DNA from: an uncultured Collinsella sp. | Lineage (GTDB): Bacteria; Actinomycetota; Coriobacteriia; Coriobacteriales; Coriobacteriaceae | DNA length: 47,964 nucleotides | Assembly: GCA_934654605.1 (NCBI GenBank) | Contig: CAKUGH010000008.1 | Coordinates: 1-47,964 of the forward strand | Reading direction: 5' to 3' | Shown here: in pieces, positions 1-8,302 of the stretch | How the letters are laid out: the number at the start of each line of letters is the position of its first letter | Numbering within the stretch: the first letter of the stretch is position 1 | Notes under the pieces: model-generated | What the model was told of the DNA's origin: nothing | The model's input: the letters and a program-made list of their open reading frames with translations, nothing else | The model's database searches: none | Program-made: the position numbers and the translations under genes

Positions 1-178
1 AGCTACACCCACCGTGTCCTGTGCGCTTCGCGCTCGACTATTATTGCAAGGAACGCCACGCGATGCAAGCCCCAATTATCAAGAATTTTGAAAAGAGTTT
101 TTCGAGCGCGTTTCGAGCAATTCCCACCGGTTTCATAGGAGTAAACTTGCCCCACTGCAAATGCTCGAAAGGACCGGC
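1..178. other. Left-edge intergenic sequence
   Basis: No gene or terminator is evident. TTGAAA near 92 and repeated TTTCGAGC may belong to the aminotransferase promoter, but no clear -10 was found. AGGAG at 137-141 is too far from either start. Confidence 0.3.
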
Positions 179-1360
179 ATGAAAGAACTCTCCAATCGCA
201 CGGCAACGTTTACCGATTCGGTCATCCGCCGCATGACGCGCATCTCCAACAAGTACGGTGCCGTCAACCTCTCGCAGGGCTTCCCTGACTTCGATCCCCC
301 GGCGCAGCTGCTCGAGAGCCTTAGCACCATCGCGACCGACCCCAAGCCGCTCTATCACCAGTACTCCATCACGTGGGGCTCGCAGGCCATGCGTGAGGCG
401 CTCGCGGCCAAGCAGGAGCACTTTATGGGTATGCCGATCAACCCCAACGAGAACATCGTGGTCACCTGCGGCTCCACTGAGGCCATGATGGCCGCCATGA
501 TGACGGTCACGAACCCCGACGACAAGGTCGTCATCTTCTCGCCGTTTTATGAGAACTACGGCGCCGACACTATCCTCTCGGGCGCCGAGCCCATCTATGT
601 GCCGCTCAACCCGCCCACGTTCGACTTCGATCGCGAGGTCCTCGAGGCGGCCTTCCGCGACAACGACCCCAAGGCTATCGTCCTGTGCAACCCGTCCAAC
701 CCCTGCGGCAAGGTCTTTACGCGCGAGGAGCTCACCTTTATCGCCGACCTGTGCAAAAAGTACGACGCCTACTGCATCACCGACGAAGTCTACGAGCACA
801 TCGTCTACACGCCCCACGAGCACGTCTATATGGCTACGCTACCCGACATGTTCGAGCGCACCATCAGCTGCAGCTCGCTGTCCAAGACCTACTCCATCAC
901 CGGTTGGCGCCTGGGCTACACCATCGCGCCCGCCGAGATCACCGAACGCATCAAAAAGGTCCACGACTTCCTCACGGTAGGCGCCGCCGCTCCCCTGCAA
1001 GAGGCCGTCGTCACCGCGCTCAACTTCGACGACAGCTATTACCAGGAGGTCCTCGGCCTCTACACCGCCAAGCGCGACCTGTTCTGCCAGGGACTCGACA
1101 ACATCGGCCTCACGCACAACGTGCCGCAGGGCGCTTACTACGTCATGATGGATATCTCAGAGTTTGGCTACGACAGCGACCTCGACTTCTGCGAGGACCT
1201 GGCCTCAAAGGTGGGCGTGGGCGCCGTTCCTGGCTCGAGCTTCTTCCGCGAGCCCGTCAACCATCTGATCCGCTTCCACTTTGCCAAACGTGACGAAACG
1301 CTCAACGCCGCGTTGGAGAACCTCAAGTCACTGCGTGATAAAATCAAGCCGCGCGGGTAA
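179..1360 (+). CDS. PLP-dependent aminotransferase, class I/II
   Basis: A fold-type I aminotransferase of about 393 residues that transfers an amino group between an amino acid and a 2-oxoacid in the cytoplasm. The N-terminal LSQGFPDFD segment is typical of the kynurenine/methionine aminotransferase-like branch (YbdL/CCBL group). Visible family landmarks are NPSNPCGKVF near residue 171, DEVYEHIVY near 202, the PLP-binding lysine in SLSKTYSITGWRLGY near 236, and the carboxylate-binding arginine in IRFHFA near 365. The length is normal. An in-frame ATG at 161 exists, but GAAAGGA lies five bases before the ATG at 179, so 179 is preferred. The gene stands alone and is followed by a strong terminator. 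The exact substrate cannot be read from sequence. Confidence 0.9.
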   Translation: MKELSNRTATFTDSVIRRMTRISNKYGAVNLSQGFPDFDPPAQLLESLSTIATDPKPLYHQYSITWGSQAMREALAAKQEHFMGMPINPNENIVVTCGSTEAMMAAMMTVTNPDDKVVIFSPFYENYGADTILSGAEPIYVPLNPPTFDFDREVLEAAFRDNDPKAIVLCNPSNPCGKVFTREELTFIADLCKKYDAYCITDEVYEHIVYTPHEHVYMATLPDMFERTISCSSLSKTYSITGWRLGYTIAPAEITERIKKVHDFLTVGAAAPLQEAVVTALNFDDSYYQEVLGLYTAKRDLFCQGLDNIGLTHNVPQGAYYVMMDISEFGYDSDLDFCEDLASKVGVGAVPGSSFFREPVNHLIRFHFAKRDETLNAALENLKSLRDKIKPRG

Positions 1361-1386
1361 GGACTGCCCAGCAACTAAAGGCACCA

Positions 1387-1429
1387 AAGAGACCTCGCGA
1401 ACCCGTTGGGCTTCGAGGTCTCTTTTTTA
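1387..1429 (+). terminator. Rho-independent terminator of the aminotransferase gene
   Basis: AGAGACCTCG and CGAGGTCTCT form a 10-bp perfect stem around a loop of about 16 bases, followed directly by a T-rich run (TTTTTT). It lies 27 bases after the stop codon. Confidence 0.85.
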
Positions 1430-1463
1430 TAGCGCTTTCTTAATTATTTTAGAGCGCTATACT
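1428..1463 (+). promoter_or_regulatory. Operator-like inverted repeat over the sugar-kinase promoter
   Basis: Perfect 9-bp arms TATAGCGCT (1428-1436) and AGCGCTATA (1453-1461) are separated by 16 bases. The right arm overlaps a likely -10 box TATACT (1458-1463), and the left arm falls where a -35 would be. Binding there would block the promoter of the ROK kinase at 1502. The regulator is not in view. Confidence 0.45.
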
Positions 1464-1501
1464 TTAGAGGTGGATCAACTCGTCCCGGAGAGAGGAACAC
1501 T

Positions 1502-2395
1502 ATGGCAGGGCAACAGCTTATCGGAGCACTCGAGGCCGGCGGCACCAAGATGGTGTGCGCCACGGGCTATGCGGACGGCACGGTCCTCGAACGCGAGCAG
1601 ATTGCGACCACGACCCCGCAGGAGACCGTCGAGGCCGTCAACGCATGGTTTGCAGACAAGGGCATCGCCGCCCTGGGCATCGGCGCCTTTGGCCCCACCG
1701 CGGTCAACCTCGCCTCGCCCCAGTACGGCAAGATCTTGGAGACGCCCAAGACCGCATGGCGCTACTTTGACCTGCTGGGCACCATCCAAAACGAGCTCAA
1801 CGTCCCCTGCGGCTACGACACCGATGTCAACGTCGCCTGCCTGGGCGAGGTCACCTTTGGCTGCGCGCAGGGCCTCACCGACGTGGTGTACCTGACGATC
1901 GGTACCGGCGTGGGCGCCGGCGTCCTCTCTGGTGGCCAGCTCGTTCATGGCATGATGCACCCCGAGGCCGGGCACATCCTGGTCACACGCGACCCGCGCG
2001 ACACCATCGGCGAGCACAGCGCCTGCCCCTTCCACGACAACTGTCTGGAGGGCCTCATCGCCGGCCCTAGCGTCAAAAAGCGCTGGGGCGGTAAGTCCGC
2101 CGGCGAGATGGCCGACGACCCGGAGGCCATGGACCTGCTTGCCGGCTATCTGGCACAGGCGCTCATGACCTACACGCTGTGCTATGCGCCGCAGAAGATC
2201 ATCATCGGCGGTGGCGTGGCCGACCACACCCCCATCGTGCCGCTCGCCCGCAAAAAGTGCGCCGAGATGCTCAACGGCTACATCGTCACGCCCGAGGTCA
2301 ACGATATCGACACCTACATCGTCAACAACAGCCTCGAGGGCAAGCAGGGCATCATGGGCTGCCTCGCCCTGGGTGCCGCCGCGCTTCAGCAGTAG
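1502..2395 (+). CDS. ROK-family sugar kinase, probably fructokinase
   Basis: A 297-aa cytoplasmic ROK kinase that phosphorylates a hexose using ATP, most likely fructose to fructose-6-phosphate. Landmarks: the N-terminal phosphate-binding GALEAGGTK, the catalytic Asp region YDTDVNVACLGE near residue 100, the IGTGVGAG phosphate loop near 133, and the ROK zinc-site pattern HPEAGH followed by HSACPFHDNC near 155-185. The last two, together with the GPTAVN and LEGLIAGPS stretches, match the ScrK/GmuE fructokinase branch better than glucokinases. The start has AGAGAGGA upstream. It is monocistronic, between two terminators, with an operator-like inverted repeat over its promoter. Mannose or another hexose remains possible as substrate. 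Confidence 0.85.
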   Translation: MAGQQLIGALEAGGTKMVCATGYADGTVLEREQIATTTPQETVEAVNAWFADKGIAALGIGAFGPTAVNLASPQYGKILETPKTAWRYFDLLGTIQNELNVPCGYDTDVNVACLGEVTFGCAQGLTDVVYLTIGTGVGAGVLSGGQLVHGMMHPEAGHILVTRDPRDTIGEHSACPFHDNCLEGLIAGPSVKKRWGGKSAGEMADDPEAMDLLAGYLAQALMTYTLCYAPQKIIIGGGVADHTPIVPLARKKCAEMLNGYIVTPEVNDIDTYIVNNSLEGKQGIMGCLALGAAALQQ

Positions 2396-2480
2396 ACGCG
2401 CCAATGGGGGCGCCATGGCACAAGGAAAGCCAGCCTACGGGATAGCGCCGCCACGCCCCGAATAAGCCCTCATATTAAGA

Positions 2481-2524
2481 AAGGCCGCCTAGGACCAAGC
2501 AATGTGTCCTAGGCGGCCTTTTTG
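2481..2524. terminator. Bidirectional terminator between ROK kinase and VanZ-like gene
   Basis: A 15-bp stem (AAGGCCGCCTAGGAC with GTCCTAGGCGGCCTT) with a 10-base loop and T-runs on both sides. It ends the convergent genes. The stop codon of the leftward VanZ-like gene (2509-2511) lies inside the stem. Confidence 0.85.
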
Positions 2525-2958
2525 GCACATATGAGCGATCGTAGAAGATATCTGAGCACGACACCCGTCGTCGCCCCGCACGCATCGATCATCACGTCGG
2601 TGATCATGCCGGCACGCCCCGGCACAAAGAGCTGAATCGTCTCGTCAATCGAGGGAATCAGCAGCAGGAACACGGCGGTGGGGAGCAGTACGTCAAAAGT
2701 GCGAAGGCCCTCGATATCGAAAGCGTGCGTCGCCAGAATGCCGAGCACCATGTACTCGGTAAAATGCGCGCATTTGCGTACGACGAAATTAGTTACCCAC
2801 TCATACGGGAGCCCCATGCCGCGCAGAAAGCCGCGAACGGCCTCCATAATCGACAGGCTCAGCGAGCCGGACCCCGTACCGGGAACCATCGAATTGCCCC
2901 AAATGAGCAACACCATAAGGCAGGTCACGACTGCCCATTTTCGATCGAGTTTAAGCAT
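2509..2958 (-). CDS. VanZ-like family membrane protein
   Basis: A 149-aa protein with four hydrophobic segments. It carries the VanZ-family signature: the RKCAHFTEYMVLG motif in the middle and the SIDETIQLFVPGR...DVMIDACGA stretch near the C-terminus. VanZ-like proteins are found in many Gram-positive bacteria. A few alter glycopeptide sensitivity, but most have no known role. Here there is no van cluster, so resistance should not be assumed. The chosen start has GGAGG 12 bases upstream, inside the last codons of the preceding gene, whose stop lies 7 bases away. The two are therefore probably one transcription unit. A longer reading from 3006 would overlap the upstream gene and is less likely. 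Confidence 0.8.
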   Translation of the reverse strand: MLKLDRKWAVVTCLMVLLIWGNSMVPGTGSGSLSLSIMEAVRGFLRGMGLPYEWVTNFVVRKCAHFTEYMVLGILATHAFDIEGLRTFDVLLPTAVFLLLIPSIDETIQLFVPGRAGMITDVMIDACGATTGVVLRYLLRSLICAKKAA

Positions 2959-2965
2959 GCAGAAG

Positions 2966-4483
2966 CTATGCCTCCGCGCAGAGCGGCTCAAAGCTGGCGG
3001 TGCCACCCTCGATAACGCTCAGATAGGCACGGCCCGTACGCCTCACCGCCGCAGACTGCAGGCGGTCGATCTCTTCCTCGAGAATCTGATTGACGCGCTC
3101 GTGACGGCGGTTCTCCATAATGCCGGCGGCGATGGCCTCGGCGCGCTCGATACCCTCGCGCGAGATGCGAGCAGTGTCCTCGGGGAACACGGCGCTGTGG
3201 CGGCCAACGTAAGTGGGGGCCGCGGGCTGAGGAGCGGGCGTAAACACCGGAGCTGCAACGGGAGCAGGTTCGACGACCTCGTCCAAAATGGCGGCAGCGG
3301 CGGCCCACATGCCCTCGTGGCCCGAGTAATCGGCCATGGGGACGTCTTCCTCGGAGGCTGCAGCGGCAGGCTCGTCGACTGCGGCAGGCTGGGACGCGGA
3401 AGCCGGGGCATCTGCCGGAGCAGCCACCACATACGGCATGTCGTTCGAGATGACCGGCTCGTCGAGGTCATCGAGATCGACGGCCACGGCAGAAGCATCG
3501 CTGATGATCGGCATGTTAGCGATATTGGTATTGTACGGTACAGCACCTGCCGCCTGCTGCTGTGCGGGAGCGCCCCACAGCGAGCTCTCGGCAGCGCGGC
3601 GAGCGGCGATGGTCTCCTCGTCGACGGCCAGTGGCTCGTCGGCGTAAGGGTCGACGACGGCGGCAGCCGGGGTCACGGGCACGGCGGTGTCATAGGTAAC
3701 GGATTGAGCCGTGGCAGCATTGTTGGCGGCATTGGCGACGAGCGCCACGAAGGCAGCGGTGCTGCCTGCAGGGGCGGCATGAGAGCCCGAGACGGCGCGT
3801 GCCGCGGCAGCGATATCGTCACGGTTGTAAGAGCCGGTCTGTCCGCCGTAGGTGAGCTCGTCGATAGCGACCTGGTAGACATCGCGCGAGCGCGCGGGGT
3901 CGCAGCTGACCGGCGAATCCTCGTCGAGCATGCTGTCGATCATAGACCAGGCCTCGGCCTCGCTCATGGCATCCGCGGCGCGAGCAATAGTCGGAACGCC
4001 ATCATCGGCGTGGAGGCGCTGGAAGGCGCCGGTCAGACCGGAGAAGACCGAAGAAGGCTGAGCGACATTGGGCCGTGCGGCCTGAGGCTGAGCGACATTG
4101 GGCCGTGCGGCCTGAGGCTGAGCGGCATTGGGCTGTACGGCAGCGGCGGCGGTCTGAGGGGCAGCCCACTGCTGCTGAGCGGGCATCGAGGCGGTCTGGA
4201 ACTCATTTTGATACTGGTTGACGTTCGCAGCCCCACCCATGGCGTCGGGTTGGAACAGGCGCTCGGCATGCTGCGCGCGATATTCAGAAATGCCGAGCGA
4301 GGCGGCATAGATACCCACGCCCGCCACCGCACCCACGGCAAAGGGAACAGCGCCCGCGACAACCGTCTCGTTCACCGACGAAAACGGCAGCGTGGCAGCA
4401 TACATCACCACAGGAGCGGCAAGGCCGATTCCGCAGGAAAGTCCAGCAAGGACTGCTCGTTGTGTTGCATCAGAAGAAGCCAT
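2966..4483 (-). CDS. Uncharacterised membrane-anchored Ala/Pro-rich protein
   Basis: A 505-aa protein I do not recognise. Residues 1-70 contain two hydrophobic stretches (roughly 10-30 and 38-62), so it is probably anchored by an N-terminal helical hairpin. The remainder is hydrophilic, Ala/Pro/Gln-rich and probably disordered, with a tandem decapeptide repeat (AQPQAARPNV type, three copies) near residues 113-142. It includes an acidic segment, SEAEAWSMIDSMLDEDSPVS. The C-terminal 70 residues (TARISREGIERAEAIAAGIM onward) look helical, with a basic and acidic mix. GGGGAGA precedes the ATG by four bases. It is followed at 7 bases by the VanZ-like gene. Low-complexity composition argues for a scaffold or envelope-linked role, but no function can be assigned. 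Confidence 0.7.
   Translation of the reverse strand: MASSDATQRAVLAGLSCGIGLAAPVVMYAATLPFSSVNETVVAGAVPFAVGAVAGVGIYAASLGISEYRAQHAERLFQPDAMGGAANVNQYQNEFQTASMPAQQQWAAPQTAAAAVQPNAAQPQAARPNVAQPQAARPNVAQPSSVFSGLTGAFQRLHADDGVPTIARAADAMSEAEAWSMIDSMLDEDSPVSCDPARSRDVYQVAIDELTYGGQTGSYNRDDIAAAARAVSGSHAAPAGSTAAFVALVANAANNAATAQSVTYDTAVPVTPAAAVVDPYADEPLAVDEETIAARRAAESSLWGAPAQQQAAGAVPYNTNIANMPIISDASAVAVDLDDLDEPVISNDMPYVVAAPADAPASASQPAAVDEPAAAASEEDVPMADYSGHEGMWAAAAAILDEVVEPAPVAAPVFTPAPQPAAPTYVGRHSAVFPEDTARISREGIERAEAIAAGIMENRRHERVNQILEEEIDRLQSAAVRRTGRAYLSVIEGGTASFEPLCAEA
4056..4145 (-). repeat. Three 30-bp in-frame tandem repeats
   Basis: Two identical 30-bp copies (4056-4085 and 4086-4115) and a third diverged copy (4116-4145) lie inside the 505-aa protein gene. 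Each encodes ten residues of the AQPQAARPNV type. Identity of two copies suggests recent duplication by slippage. Confidence 0.85.
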
Positions 4484-4619
4484 GAGCTCTCCCCATCTTC
4501 CAGCACCAAAATCGCATCATTCAGTTGGCTGCGCGAGAGAAGATGAAGCGGGGCTATGCCCCAAAGCAACGGTATATGGTTCGTTTCATCTGCGTTTTCC
4601 GTCGCGAAGCTTAACAGCT

Positions 4620-4648
4620 ATTATGCGAAACCCCCTTGGGGATTGCAA
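4620..4648 (-). promoter_or_regulatory. Predicted promoter for the 505-aa protein / VanZ unit
   Basis: Read leftward: TTGCAA (4643-4648), a 17-base spacer and CATAAT (4620-4625). The start codon is about 135 bases downstream, so a sizeable 5' untranslated region is implied. I saw no recognisable riboswitch in it. Confidence 0.5.
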
Positions 4649-4725
4649 GCGACGAAGCGGGATTGAAACGGGAAAATCGCTGCTCGTCGGTCGTGAGGTC
4701 AAAAATCGTTGGCAAACGGCTATAC

Positions 4726-4757
4726 GAAAAGGGCCGGAATCTAACCCCCGGCCCTTC
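4726..4757 (-). terminator. Rho-independent terminator of rho
   Basis: Read leftward, AGGGCCGG and CCGGCCCT form the stem, followed by TTTTC. It lies about 40 bases after the rho stop codon. Confidence 0.8.
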
Positions 4758-4795
4758 TGGCATGACTATGGTTGTTGTCGTGTTCGGCAGGCGAC

Positions 4796-7396
4796 CTAGA
4801 ACGTCTGCTCGTAGTCGCTGTGCTTTTTGGCCGAACGAACCAAGAACTCCTGGTTGGTATTGGTGCCCTTGAGGCCCTTGATAAACGACGCGGCCGCGCG
4901 TTCGGTATTGTTCATGCCGGCGAGGATGCGGCGCAGACCAAAGACAAACGGGCGCATCTGCTCGTCGACCAGCAGGTCCTCGTTGCGCGTGCCCGAGGCA
5001 ACGGGATCGATGGCCGGGAAGATACGGCGGTCGGCCAGGTCACGGTCGAGCTTGAGCTCCATGTTGCCGGTGCCCTTGAACTCCTCAAAGATGACCTCGT
5101 CCATCTTGGAGCCGGTATCGATGAGGGCGGAGGCCAGGATGGTGAGCGAGCCGCCGTTCTCGATGTTGCGGGCAGCGCCCAAGAAACGCTTGGGCGGATA
5201 CAGGGCCGCCGAATCGACGCCGCCCGACAGGATACGGCCCGAGGCGGGAGCGGCCAGGTTGTAGGCGCGGGCAAGGCGCGTGATGGAGTCGAGCACCACC
5301 ACGACGTCGCCACCCAGCTCCACGATGCGTTTGGCACGCTCGATCACGAGCTCTGCCACGCGAGTATGGTTGTCGGCAGGCATATCGAAGGTCGAGGCAA
5401 CGACCTCGCCCTTAATGGAGCGTTGCATATCGGTGACCTCTTCGGGGCGCTCGTCGACGAGCAGGCAGATGAGGTGCACCTCGGGATTGTTGATCGAGAT
5501 AGACTGGCAGATCTTCTTGAGAATCGTGGTCTTGCCGGCCTTGGGAGGCGACACGATCAGGCCACGCTGGCCCTTGCCGATCGGCGACACAATATCGATG
5601 GCGCGACCGGTGATGGAATCCTTGCCGTGCTCCATGCGCAGCGGCTCATTGGGATAGACCGGGGTGAGGTCGCCAAACTTGGGACGGTTGCGGATCTGCT
5701 CGGGATCCCTGCCGTTGACGGTCGTGATCTTGGCGAGGCCGGCGCGCTTGTCACCGCCGCGCGAGGGACGCAGCGAGCCCTCGATCACGTCGCCCGTGCG
5801 CAGGCGTGCGGAGCGGATGAGGTATGCGGGGACAAAGGCGTCGTCGTTGGACTTCATGTAGCCGTGGGCATGGATGATACCGGAGCTGTCCGGGCGAATC
5901 TGCAGGATGCCCTTGATATCGCGGAAGCCCTCGGCCTTCGCGGCAGTGGTGTAAATCTCCTCGACGAGCTCAGCTTTCTTCTTGCCGGTCGTCTCGATCT
6001 CGAACTCCTTGGCCTTCTCGCGCAGCTCGGCGACCTTCATGGCCGCGAGCTCCTCGCGCGAAAGCGTGGGCTCGGTGGGAGCGGCGTTGCGCTCCTTGTT
6101 GCGCTGCTTGCGGTCGCGCTGGCGGTTGCGACGGTCGTTGTTGCGGTCATCCTTGCGCTCGTTGCGCTCATCGTTGCGCTTGTGCTGGCGACGGTTGGGG
6201 CGGGTGTTCTCTTCGGCCTCGGCGGACGCGGTGCCCTGGACTGCCGGGGTTGCGGCGTCGGTGTCGGCCGGGGCTTCGCCGTCGGCCTTGGTATCGCCAT
6301 CGGCGTTGGACTCAGCGTCGGCCTGCTGCTCGGCGGCTTTACCCTTTGGAGACTTCTTGCGCGTGCGCTTGGGCTTCTCGCTCGCCGGCTGATCGGCGTT
6401 CTCGGTCTCGGGAGCGGCATCGGCGGTCGCCTCGGCGACCTCATTGACAGAATCCTCGGACGCGTCCTTTTTTGCATCCTTGGCCTTGGACGAGCGCTTA
6501 GCGGCCGTGCGGCGGCTGCGGCCGGGACGGACATCGGCGGGTTCGCCCTCAGCAGGCGCAGCGGTCTCGGTGGATGCTGCGTCCTGGGCCGGAGCGTCGG
6601 CGGCAGGCGCGGGCTCAGTAGTTGCTACTGCTGCCTGAGCTGCGGCAGCGGCAGCGGCGGCCTTCTCGGCCTCCAGGAAAGCCTTGGGCTTGCGGCCACG
6701 ACGATGCGGTCGAAGGGCCGGATCGACGACAGGAGCCTCGCTGGCCTCGGAGGGCGCTGCAGAGCCAGAGGCCTGCGCGCTCTCCCCCGCTGCGGAACGA
6801 GCCGGAGCTTCGACGGCCTCAGGGGCCGCCTGCTCGGCATCCTGCTGCGACTTAGCTACCGTACGGCGACGCGCGCGCGGAGCCGGCCTCTCGGTCGGCT
6901 GCTCCGCGACAGGGGCCTCGGTGGCCGCAGGAGCCCCGGAGGCGACCGGAACTGCAAGCTCAGTCAGAGCCGCGGCCTCGCGCTCGGCAGCACGACGACG
7001 GGCGCGCACAACCTGGGCCTCGCTGATCTGCGCCAGCGCGCGGGCCTGCGCAACCTCGTCGGAAATCGGTGCGGAGGGATCGGCCGCAACGATGCGCTTG
7101 GCACGCGTCGTGCGCGTGGTGCGGCGCTTGGGCTTCGGGGCCTCCTCGCCATCCGCTGCCGACTTAGCAACGCGGCGCGTACGCTTGGGCTTTGCGGGCG
7201 CGGCATCCTCGCCAGCGGAAGAAGCAGCGGACGCGGCCTTCTCGGCTGCAGCGGGTGCTGGTGCCGGGGCAGCCTTGGGCGCCTCGTCGGCCGAAGTCTG
7301 AGCCGGTGCGGGCATCGCGACCTGGTCCGACGCAACCGGTGCAGTGGGAGCGGTTTGCGCCGTCGTTATTTCGTTTTCTTGCTGTTGATCAGACAC
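4796..7396 (-). CDS. rho: Transcription termination factor Rho with long N-terminal extension
   Basis: The 866-aa hexameric RNA-dependent ATPase that pulls RNA polymerase off transcripts. The conserved core occupies roughly residues 440-866: Rho_N helical domain (LSREELAAMKVAELREKAKE), cold-shock-like RNA-binding domain (GILQIRPDSSGIIHAHGY), Walker A (SPPKAGKTT near 615-622), Walker B (VVVVLDSITRLARAYN) and the C-terminal RNA-translocating part ending in SDYEQTF. E. coli Rho is about 420 aa, so the first ~440 residues are extra. They are Ala/Pro/Glu/Lys-rich and probably disordered, with many PKRTRR-like basic patches and a run of Arg/Asn/Asp/Lys (RRNRQRDRKQRNKERN) just before Rho_N. Such extensions are known in Actinobacteria and add RNA contacts. 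The start follows a GAAAGTTG-type weak ribosome site. The gene is alone and has its own promoter and terminator. Confidence 0.97.
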   Translation of the reverse strand: MSDQQQENEITTAQTAPTAPVASDQVAMPAPAQTSADEAPKAAPAPAPAAAEKAASAASSAGEDAAPAKPKRTRRVAKSAADGEEAPKPKRRTTRTTRAKRIVAADPSAPISDEVAQARALAQISEAQVVRARRRAAEREAAALTELAVPVASGAPAATEAPVAEQPTERPAPRARRRTVAKSQQDAEQAAPEAVEAPARSAAGESAQASGSAAPSEASEAPVVDPALRPHRRGRKPKAFLEAEKAAAAAAAAQAAVATTEPAPAADAPAQDAASTETAAPAEGEPADVRPGRSRRTAAKRSSKAKDAKKDASEDSVNEVAEATADAAPETENADQPASEKPKRTRKKSPKGKAAEQQADAESNADGDTKADGEAPADTDAATPAVQGTASAEAEENTRPNRRQHKRNDERNERKDDRNNDRRNRQRDRKQRNKERNAAPTEPTLSREELAAMKVAELREKAKEFEIETTGKKKAELVEEIYTTAAKAEGFRDIKGILQIRPDSSGIIHAHGYMKSNDDAFVPAYLIRSARLRTGDVIEGSLRPSRGGDKRAGLAKITTVNGRDPEQIRNRPKFGDLTPVYPNEPLRMEHGKDSITGRAIDIVSPIGKGQRGLIVSPPKAGKTTILKKICQSISINNPEVHLICLLVDERPEEVTDMQRSIKGEVVASTFDMPADNHTRVAELVIERAKRIVELGGDVVVVLDSITRLARAYNLAAPASGRILSGGVDSAALYPPKRFLGAARNIENGGSLTILASALIDTGSKMDEVIFEEFKGTGNMELKLDRDLADRRIFPAIDPVASGTRNEDLLVDEQMRPFVFGLRRILAGMNNTERAAASFIKGLKGTNTNQEFLVRSAKKHSDYEQTF

Positions 7397-7540
7397 AGTG
7401 TTTGCTCAACTTTCTTTTCAAGCCCTGTGATCACATGCTCCCTGCATATACCTTCAGGGCGGCTAAACAGTCTAGCTCCGTCAAAAAGCGACGGACATCA
7501 TTGATCTGTATTGAGATGATTGCGTCAAATACGCAGCGTT

Positions 7541-7568
7541 AGTGTAACACAACCGCCGCCACCTGCAA
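7541..7568 (-). promoter_or_regulatory. Predicted rho promoter
   Basis: Read leftward: TTGCAG (7563-7568), a 16-base spacer ending in TGTGT, and TACACT (7541-7546). Transcription would start near 7534, leaving a leader of roughly 135 bases before the rho ATG. Rho is autoregulated through its leader in several bacteria. That is established elsewhere and only inferred here. Confidence 0.5.
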
Positions 7569-7570
7569 CT

Positions 7571-7620
7571 TAGTCATTGGGGACGTTCTTAAATGACTAG
7601 TCAAAAGAGACGCTCTTTAC
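7571..7620. repeat. GGGAC-core repeat, family B copy 1
   Basis: The stem TAGTCATT/AATGACTA encloses a GGGGACGTTCTT loop and is followed by a second GAGACGCTCTT unit. The same order, with scattered differences, recurs at 27940-27990. It lies just upstream of the rho promoter. Confidence 0.7.
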
Positions 7621-7650
7621 AAAGCCACGGGCGGCGGCATCCGCCTCTCA

Positions 7651-7721
7651 TAAGTTGCGGTGAAATAGTTCCTCAAAAGCCCGGCAACCGTCCCAACCAG
7701 GAACTATTCCACCGCAACTTA
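7651..7721. repeat. 71-bp inverted-repeat element, family E copy 1
   Basis: Arms of about 23 bp, beginning TAAGTTGCGGTGAAATAG, enclose a loop of about 25 bases containing GTCCC. A near-copy of the arms with a different middle lies at 34485-34554. Confidence 0.8.
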
Positions 7722-7801
7722 GATGGAGAAGGCATGTTTCTCCTCAAGCACCATAGATGTGACGCAACCGAAGAGCAAGATTGTCGCCCTCGAGATCGGC
7801 T

Positions 7802-7963
7802 CGCCACAAAACGCGCCCATCTACTACGTTTGACCCGGGACCCCAGACCATACCATCGATTTTCCTAAAATCGCAAGCCCGCTACCTGCGGTTTTAATAT
7901 CGCGCCTTTCGGCATGGATCGGGGTATGCGACTAAACGTAGTAAATGCGCCCGATTCGTGGCG
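7802..7963. repeat. Long imperfect inverted repeat, about 162 bp
   Basis: The left arm CCACAAAACGCGCCC...ACTACGTTT matches the reverse complement of the right end (CCACGAATCGGGCGCATTTA type), with a second inner match around ACCCCAGACCATACC. The centre holds TACCTGCGGTTTT (7883-7895). It is one of three such elements in the window. Together with the flanking repeats it fills the gene-free stretch between rho and argS (7397-8302), in which I see no convincing coding sequence. Confidence 0.6.
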
Positions 7964-7992
7964 GACGGTTTCGTACCGCTCTCCCACGGGAC

Positions 7993-8032
7993 AAAAATGA
8001 TCCGATTTCCTCCGTCCCCAAGGGATCATTTT
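7993..8032. repeat. GGGAC-core hairpin, family D copy 1
   Basis: The arms AAAAATGATCC and GGGATCATTTT enclose a loop with TCCTCCGTCCCC. A close relative lies at 16012-16050. GGGAC also occurs immediately upstream (CACGGGAC). Confidence 0.7.
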
Positions 8033-8220
8033 CAAAACTATGTCGGTTTACGGGGACAGAACGACGCAAGCCAACCATACCTTACAATTCGACAAGCCGT
8101 CTACCTGCGGTTTCATTTTCACTGCTGTCGCTATAGTCGCCAATCAGCGATTCAACCCCGTAAACCGGTATAGTTGCATTTTTGTAGCATTTTCCAACAC
8201 GTCAAAAAGCCCCGCCAAAC

Positions 8221-8254
8221 ACAAAAAACCCGACCTCCGCATGGGAGATCGGGC
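8221..8254 (-). terminator. Rho-independent terminator of argS
   Basis: Read leftward, CCCGATCTCC pairs with GGAGGTCGGG (one G-T pair), followed by TTTTTT. It lies about 50 bases after the argS stop. Confidence 0.85.
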
Positions 8255-8302
8255 TTATAAGGCTCAACTAAGCCGAACCTACTCGGTCAAACGACCCGTA
8301 GA

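Noticed and set aside
2509..2958. Vancomycin resistance
   Set aside because: VanZ-like proteins are widespread without vanHAX genes, and none of those is in the window.
4484..4725. Riboswitch in the leader of the 505-aa protein gene
   Set aside because: No known aptamer core or stable multi-stem structure could be recognised by eye.
2678..7504. Very long plus-strand open frames (2678-4546 and 4772-7504)
   Set aside because: They are antisense to the 505-aa protein gene and to rho. Their products are low-complexity Gly/Arg/Leu-rich, without ribosome sites or domains; GC-rich codon bias leaves the opposite frame open.
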